From JAXDLK01 sp034666665 (GTDB taxonomy: Bacteria; Desulfobacterota; Binatia; JACPRU01), in NCBI GenBank assembly GCA_034666665.1, contig JAXDLK010000177.1:1-9528 (forward strand): a stretch of DNA of 9,528 nt. The letters are read 5' to 3'. Below the pieces are notes generated by a model, which saw only the letters and a list, made by a program, of their open reading frames with translations, ran no database searches and had not been told where the DNA came from. The position numbers and the translations under genes are program-made. Positions 5,935 to 9,528 of the stretch are shown in pieces; position 1 is the first letter of the stretch, and the number at the start of each line of letters is the position of its first letter.

Positions 5935-6210
5935 TCACTCCGCGGCGGTCGCGAGCGCCTGCACGAGCCAGTCGTCACCGACGTCGGCGGGCCTGGGGAT
6001 CCTCTCGAGCGAGATCTCGCTTTCGATCGACGCGAGCATGCCCTCCGCGTCCGCCAGGAAGTCCGGGACGATCAGCAGGACCAGGACCGCCGCCTCGCGG
6101 TCCACCGTACGGAGAAACCCGACCGTTTCGTACGACTCGAGCACGAACTTCACGTAGGCGATGTCCGCCGGTCGCAGGCGCAGATAGATCTCGTGGAGGC
6201 TCGTGCTCAT
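5935..6210 (-). CDS. DUF4911 domain-containing protein
   Basis: A 91-residue cytoplasmic protein that I recognise as DUF4911, a small family of unknown function seen in deltaproteobacteria and relatives. The visible pattern is IYLRLRPADIAYVKFVLESY at the N-terminus (8-27). This is followed by a V-D-R-E-A turn, a hydrophobic strand (AAVLVLLIVPDFLADAEGML, about 40-59) and a short C-terminal helix. The hydrophobic strand with flanking helices looks like a small alpha/beta regulatory-type fold, but no activity is known. The ATG at 6210-6208 is preceded by GGTGG, a weak ribosome-binding site. The gene diverges from ppiD across 104 bases and converges on tatC, so it is probably transcribed alone. 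Recognition rests on memory of the family pattern. Confidence 0.8.
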   Translation of the reverse strand: MSTSLHEIYLRLRPADIAYVKFVLESYETVGFLRTVDREAAVLVLLIVPDFLADAEGMLASIESEISLERIPRPADVGDDWLVQALATAAE

Positions 6211-6234
6211 GCCACCAGTCTAACAACCCTCGCG

Positions 6235-6263
6235 TTGCCTGCACGCGGGGGGTCCCGTACAAC
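6235..6263 (+). promoter_or_regulatory. Predicted sigma-70-type promoter for the ppiD-like gene
   Basis: TTGCCT (6235-6240) and TACAAC (6258-6263) are separated by exactly 17 bases, matching the sigma-70 consensus at 8 of 12 positions. Transcription would start near 6270, giving a leader of about 45 bases before the ATG at 6315. A good ribosome-binding site (CGGAG, 6303-6307) lies in that leader. Confidence 0.4.
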
Positions 6264-6272
6264 GTCGCTCGA

Positions 6273-6286
6273 ACCGTCCGGGCGGT
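6273..6286. promoter_or_regulatory. Near-palindrome in the ppiD leader (possible operator or hairpin)
   Basis: ACCGTCCGGGCGGT is a 14-base palindrome broken by one T/G position. Its left half-site ACCGTCC recurs at 6291-6297. It lies just downstream of the predicted promoter, where a bound repressor or an mRNA hairpin would affect ppiD expression. The role is inferred from position only. Confidence 0.25.
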
Positions 6287-6314
6287 CCGCACCGTCCACG
6301 TTCCGGAGATCGCA

Positions 6315-8225
6315 ATGCTGAATGTCATGCGCCGTCACGCCCAGTCCGCAACCATCAAGGTCGTGTTCTGGATGATCATCCTGGTGTTCATCCTCTGGGG
6401 AGTCGGGAGCTTCCGCGAGGGAACGCCGACCTACGCCGCGCGCGTCAACGGCGAGGACATCTCGGTCCAGGACGTGCGCCGCCACACGCAGCGTCTCGAG
6501 CGCTTCTACAAGCAGATGTACGGCGACAACCTGACGCCCGAGGTCGCCAAGGCGCTCGATTTCAAGAGCCGGGCGGTCGACCAGATGATAGATCGCGAGC
6601 TCCTGCGGCAAGAGGCGGAGCGGCACGGGCTCACGGTCAGCGAAGACGAGGTGCGCGACGAGATCGGGCGGATCGAGGGGCTGGTCACGGACGGCCGCTT
6701 CCAGCGGGACGTCTACTTCCGCTTCGTGCGGGCGGAGGGCATGACCCCCGCGGAGTTCGAGGAGCAGCAGCGGCAGGATCTCCTCGTGCGAAAGATCCAG
6801 GACCTCATCCAGACGTCGGTGCGCGTCGATCCGGAAACCGCGCGGTCGCTGTGGACGTTCGAGAACGACAAGGTGAACCTCTCGTTCGTCCGCATCCGGG
6901 CGGAGGATCTGACCGCGGAGGTGAAGGTCTCCGACGCGGACGTGAAGAGCTTCTTCGAGGTCCATCGCGAGGACTTCCGGGAGCCGGAGCGAACGGTGAT
7001 CGAGTACGTCGCGTATCCCGAGGAGAAATTCGCGGCCGCGATTCAGGTGAGCGACGAGGAGATCCGCCAGGAGTACGACCTGCACAAGGAGGATCGCTAC
7101 ACCGATGCGCAGCAGGTTCGGGCCCGCCACATCCTGTTGCGCTTGCCGCCCGAGGCGGACGAGAAGGCGCGCGAAGAGGTCCACAAGCGGGCGGAGACGG
7201 CGCTCGAGCGCGTGAAGAAGGGGGAGGATTTCGCGGCGGTCGCCAAGGAGCTCTCCGAGGACCCCGCGAACAAGGACCAGGGCGGCGACCTCGGGTTCTT
7301 CGCGCGCGGCCAGATGGAAGAGGCTTTCGAGACCGCAGCCTTCTCGCTGGAGCCCGGCTCGACGTCGGATCTGGTGGAGACGCGCCACGGATTCCACGTC
7401 ATCAAGGTCGAGGAGAAGAAGCCGGAGCGCCTGAAGCCGATCGAGGAAGTTCACGACCTGATCGCCGATCACCTGAAGAAAGGTCGCGCCGAGGAGGCCT
7501 CACGGGACGCCGCGTTCGAGGACGCGCGCGCTCTCTCCGAAGGCAAATCGTTCGAGGATGTGGCGAAGGCGCGCGGCCTGCCGGTGGAGCGTCCGGCGCC
7601 GTTCGCCGCGAACGAGGCGCTCGCCGAGTTGCCCGAGTCGGCGGAGATCGTCCGTTCGGCCTTCACCTCGCCGCCCGGCGAGATCGGACCGGTCACGCGC
7701 GCCGGCGACCGGTTCGTTCTCTATCGCGTGAAGGAGAAGCAGCCCTCGAGCATTCCCGAGCTGACGGCGATTCGTGCCCGCGTCGAGAGTGCCCTCAAGC
7801 TGGAGAAGGCCGCGGAAAAGGCGCGTGAGAAGGCGAAGCCGGTGCAGGAAGCCGTGACGCAGGGGAAGTCCCTGGAGGACGCCGCGAAGGCGGTGGGCCT
7901 CTCGGTCGAGGAGACGGGGCCCTTCACGCGCGGCGGTGACTACGTCCTCAAGATCGGTCGCGTGCAGGATCTGAAGAAGCACGCGTTCGCGCTCACCCCG
8001 GAGAAGCCGCTCGCTCCGAGCGTGTACGTCGCCGACAAGGACGCGGTCGTCGCCGTCCTGAAGCAGCGAATTCCCGCCGAACCCGCCGAGTTCGACACCA
8101 AAAAGCAGGAGATCATCGGCCGCTACGAGCAGGAACAGAAGCGGATCGCGATCGAATCGCTGCTGAACTCCCTCAAGTCGAAAGCCGACATCCGCCTGAA
8201 CCCCGACGCGCTCGCCGGCGCGTAA
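6315..8225 (+). CDS. ppiD: PpiD/SurA-like membrane-anchored periplasmic peptidyl-prolyl isomerase chaperone
   Basis: A 636-residue protein, close in size and layout to PpiD. Residues 1-12 are a short basic cytoplasmic tail (MLNVMRRHAQSA), and 13-33 are one transmembrane anchor (VVFWMIILVFILWGVGSF). A SurA_N-type chaperone domain follows (about 38-190). The parvulin (PPIC) rotamase domain spans about 265-368, from RARHILLR to RHGFHVIKV. Both parvulin histidines (H272 and H361) and the GGDLGFF loop (323-329) are present, so isomerase activity is possible. The C-terminal region (401-615) is two degenerate tandem units of about 107 residues. The charged tail lies in the periplasm. The family helps newly exported proteins leave the translocon and fold, and assists outer-membrane protein biogenesis. 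The ATG at 6315 has a CGGAG ribosome-binding site seven bases upstream; the open frame back to 5880 lacks family similarity. A GC-rich hairpin follows the stop. The symbol is by architecture. Confidence 0.9.
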   Translation: MLNVMRRHAQSATIKVVFWMIILVFILWGVGSFREGTPTYAARVNGEDISVQDVRRHTQRLERFYKQMYGDNLTPEVAKALDFKSRAVDQMIDRELLRQEAERHGLTVSEDEVRDEIGRIEGLVTDGRFQRDVYFRFVRAEGMTPAEFEEQQRQDLLVRKIQDLIQTSVRVDPETARSLWTFENDKVNLSFVRIRAEDLTAEVKVSDADVKSFFEVHREDFREPERTVIEYVAYPEEKFAAAIQVSDEEIRQEYDLHKEDRYTDAQQVRARHILLRLPPEADEKAREEVHKRAETALERVKKGEDFAAVAKELSEDPANKDQGGDLGFFARGQMEEAFETAAFSLEPGSTSDLVETRHGFHVIKVEEKKPERLKPIEEVHDLIADHLKKGRAEEASRDAAFEDARALSEGKSFEDVAKARGLPVERPAPFAANEALAELPESAEIVRSAFTSPPGEIGPVTRAGDRFVLYRVKEKQPSSIPELTAIRARVESALKLEKAAEKAREKAKPVQEAVTQGKSLEDAAKAVGLSVEETGPFTRGGDYVLKIGRVQDLKKHAFALTPEKPLAPSVYVADKDAVVAVLKQRIPAEPAEFDTKKQEIIGRYEQEQKRIAIESLLNSLKSKADIRLNPDALAGA

Positions 8226-8246
8226 CGTAACGCCGCGTTTCACGTT

Positions 8247-8275
8247 GCGCCGCGCACGGGGAATCCCGGCGGCGC
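8247..8275 (+). terminator. GC-rich hairpin after ppiD (weak terminator candidate)
   Basis: Twenty-one bases after the ppiD stop, GCGCCG (8247-8252) pairs with CGGCGC (8270-8275). A short inner GGG/CCC stem (8258-8260 with 8265-8267) sits inside. There is no T-tract, so it does not meet the intrinsic-terminator definition. It may stabilise the 3' end or mark a Rho-independent site of a high-GC type. Confidence 0.3.
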
Positions 8276-8328
8276 GCGACGGGAACCGGCCTCCGCTCGC
8301 CGGCACCGGCCTTGCTCATCCAATCGGC

Positions 8329-8787
8329 GTGCAGCCGATCTACGACTCGACACCGCCGCCTTGGGGAACCGCCGTCTGGGATCTACTCTGGGAGGAGCTC
8401 GCCCGCGTGGTCGACGAGACCCGCTTCGTGCTCGGCCGCCATTTGGGCGGCCTCGACCTTCATGCTCGTCGCGGGCCGGTGAGCGCGACACGCGGCTCCG
8501 CGGAGATCGGCGTCGGCCGCTCCACCGTCCGTCTCGAGCTGCCGTTCGCGGCGCTGCCGCCGATGCCGCGAGAGCCGCTCCTGATCGCGGTCTTCGGCTC
8601 TACGACCCCGGTGCTGCGCCTCTTTTGCCTGAGCCCTGGCGGCGTCGCGCCCTACCGGGTGCTGCTGGCGATCGAGCCGCGAAGCGGCCGCTGGATCTCG
8701 ATCGACGGCGTCTACGGACCGGCGTCGCTCGCCGACCGCGAGCTCCTCGAGCGATTCTTCCTGAGCCTGCTGGTGGACCCGACCTGA
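8329..8787 (+). CDS. Hypothetical protein, unrecognised (about 152 residues)
   Basis: I do not recognise this protein. With the GTG start at 8329 it has 152 residues. A TTG at 8245 would make it 180, but that codon lies inside the hairpin after ppiD and would add an Arg/Pro/Ala-rich stretch. Neither start has a clear ribosome-binding site. Visible features are an N-terminal amphipathic region (WDLLWEELARVVDETRFVLG, about 17-36), then alternating hydrophobic strands (STVRLELPFAALP, LLIAVFGS, LRLFCLS, YRVLLAIEP). A C-terminal helix (ADRELLERFFLSLL) ends it. This looks like a soluble, mostly beta protein with terminal helices. It has no signal peptide, membrane segment or metal-binding motif. 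It follows ppiD on the same strand and converges, four bases apart, on the next small gene. Base and codon use look like the neighbours, which supports a real gene. Confidence 0.7.
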   Translation: MQPIYDSTPPPWGTAVWDLLWEELARVVDETRFVLGRHLGGLDLHARRGPVSATRGSAEIGVGRSTVRLELPFAALPPMPREPLLIAVFGSTTPVLRLFCLSPGGVAPYRVLLAIEPRSGRWISIDGVYGPASLADRELLERFFLSLLVDPT

Positions 8788-8791
8788 GCGG

Positions 8792-9070
8792 TCAGGCCGT
8801 CTCGGGAGCGTCGACGCGAATCGCCGACTCGACCGGCAAGAGCCCGATGTGCAGCACGTGGCCGCCCTCGCCCTCGATGCGCGTCGCCCAACGCGGGTGC
8901 GACGAGACGCGCAGATCATCGAAGGGCACCTGGAAGTGCTCACTCACCCGGCGGCGGAAGTAGTCGAGGTCCACCGCCTCCGACGCCTTCTGCACCTCGA
9001 CGAAGACCGGATACGTCATGGCACCGTCGGTGAGCGTGCAATAGAGGAGCTGCCGGTAGCGCTCGTTCAT
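8792..9070 (-). CDS. Hypothetical small protein, unrecognised (92 residues)
   Basis: A 92-residue soluble protein with no family I recognise. It reads as alternating strands and one helix: QLLYCTLTDG, MTYPVFVEVQKAS, DLDYFRRRVSEHFQVPFDDLRV (about 34-55), then GHVLHIGLLPVESAIRVDAPE at the C-terminus. The pattern suggests a compact alpha/beta domain. It has one cysteine (C11) and no membrane segment. The ATG at 9070-9068 starts the folded-looking part. The frame continues upstream to 9415, but that stretch runs antisense to the oxidoreductase gene and is rejected. The gene ends four bases from the convergent hypothetical gene and diverges from the luciferase-like oxidoreductase across 99 bases. 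Confidence 0.68.
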   Translation of the reverse strand: MNERYRQLLYCTLTDGAMTYPVFVEVQKASEAVDLDYFRRRVSEHFQVPFDDLRVSSHPRWATRIEGEGGHVLHIGLLPVESAIRVDAPETA

Positions 9071-9169
9071 TCCGGCGCACCATAGCCGAATCCCCGCGCG
9101 GAGTCTTTTCCGCGGCCGGCTTTGCGCCGGTCCGGTGGTGACGATAGGTTCCGGGCCGGTCGCGGAACG
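9071..9169. promoter_or_regulatory. Divergent gap with two hairpins and a weak promoter
   Basis: This gap separates the 92-residue gene from the oxidoreductase gene. It contains a 6-base-pair hairpin (CGCGGA-GTCTTT-TCCGCG, about 9098-9115) and a 5-base-pair one (CCGGC-TTTGC-GCCGG, about 9116-9130). On the plus strand TTGCGC (9122-9127) and TAGGTT (9145-9150), 17 bases apart, could be a weak promoter for the oxidoreductase, with a leader of about 13 bases. Confidence 0.22.
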
Positions 9170-9528
9170 ATGGCGAAGCCCAAGTTTTCGGTCGTGCTCC
9201 CGACCCGCGGCTTCGCGGAGACGCGGGAGTTCGCCGAGCGCGCCGAGGCGTCCGGCTGGGACGCGGTCGCGGTCGAGGACCACTTCTTCCTCCGCGGCGT
9301 CACCGAGTCCCCCGAGACGCCGCGCCTCGACTGTTTCACCACTCTCGCCGCGGTGGCGATGATCACCCGGCGCGTGATGCTGTCGCAGATCGTCGCGTGC
9401 AACTCCTTCCGCCATCCGGCGCTCACGGCGAAGATCGCCGCGACGCTCGACGTCATCAGCGGCGGACGCGTCGAGCTCGGCCTCGGCGCCGGCTGGTTTC
9501 GCGAGGAATACGACGCGTTCGGCATCGC
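9170..9528 (+). CDS. Luciferase-like (LLM class) F420/FMN-dependent oxidoreductase, 5' part
   Basis: The first 119 residues of a bacterial luciferase-like monooxygenase-family protein, cut by the right edge. The TIM-barrel start is typical: KFSVVLPTRGF (5-15), AERAEASGWDAVAVEDHFF (22-40), then TTLAAVAMITRRVMLSQIVACNSFRHPALTAK (57-88). The signature stretch ATLDVISGGRVELGLGAGWFREEYDAFGI (91-119) follows. Family members use reduced flavin or coenzyme F420 for oxygenation or hydride transfer; which cofactor applies cannot be decided from this half. The ATG at 9170 gives the usual family N-terminus. There is no clear ribosome-binding site, and GGA at 9164-9166 is too close. The gene is divergent from the 92-residue hypothetical. 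No neighbour in the window suggests its substrate. Confidence 0.92.
   Translation, partial: MAKPKFSVVLPTRGFAETREFAERAEASGWDAVAVEDHFFLRGVTESPETPRLDCFTTLAAVAMITRRVMLSQIVACNSFRHPALTAKIAATLDVISGGRVELGLGAGWFREEYDAFGI

Noticed and set aside
6207..7472. 421-codon minus-strand frame opposite ppiD
   Set aside because: It is a Leu/Arg/Asp-rich mirror of the ppiD coding sequence with no motif of its own.
7500..8306. 268-codon minus-strand frame opposite the end of ppiD
   Set aside because: It is a shadow frame of ppiD, with the same reasoning as the frame at 6207-7472.
1..9528. CRISPR array, tRNA, rRNA, insertion sequence or defence island
   Set aside because: No regular spaced repeats, cloverleaf-like sequences, terminal inverted repeats, transposase, nuclease or helicase genes were seen.

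Overview
The window is dense, GC-rich bacterial chromosome with genes on both strands and very short gaps. No stretch over 300 bases lacks a gene. I see no rRNA, tRNA, CRISPR array, insertion sequence or integrase. The gene set points to a Gram-negative: an LpxL/HtrB-type acyltransferase, a twin-arginine (Tat) translocase, and a PpiD-like membrane-anchored periplasmic folding factor. A DUF4911 protein and a luciferase-like (F420/FMN-type) oxidoreductase in the same high-GC genome fit a deltaproteobacterial-type or Binatota-like lineage. That placement is inference, not proof.

Left part, bases 1-4473. Two minus-strand pairs flank one plus-strand gene. The first pair is a PlsC-type acyltransferase (497-1267) followed, with a 4-base TTGA overlap, by a family 2 glycosyltransferase that runs off the left edge. 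The second pair is an LpxL/HtrB-type acyltransferase (3451-4473) followed, with a 4-base GTGA overlap, by a B12-binding-type radical SAM enzyme (2102-3454). Between them lies an N-formylglutamate amidohydrolase-family gene (1364-2086), divergent from the first pair and convergent with the second. Both pairs therefore put an acyltransferase first and couple a modifying enzyme to it, which suggests envelope or membrane lipid tailoring.

Middle part, 4661-6210. A TatA/TatB-family subunit and TatC form a short plus-strand Tat operon, divergent from the LpxL gene. A small DUF4911 gene (5935-6210) on the minus strand converges on tatC.

Right part, 6315-9528. A 636-residue PpiD/SurA-like chaperone gene diverges from the DUF4911 gene across a 104-base region with a plausible promoter. 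It is followed by an unrecognised 152-residue protein, a convergent unrecognised 92-residue protein, and the start of a luciferase-like oxidoreductase cut by the right edge.

The most noteworthy lead is the translationally coupled acyltransferase/radical SAM pair, a candidate lipid-modification module of unknown product. The rest is mostly housekeeping envelope biology, with several small oddities listed in the findings.
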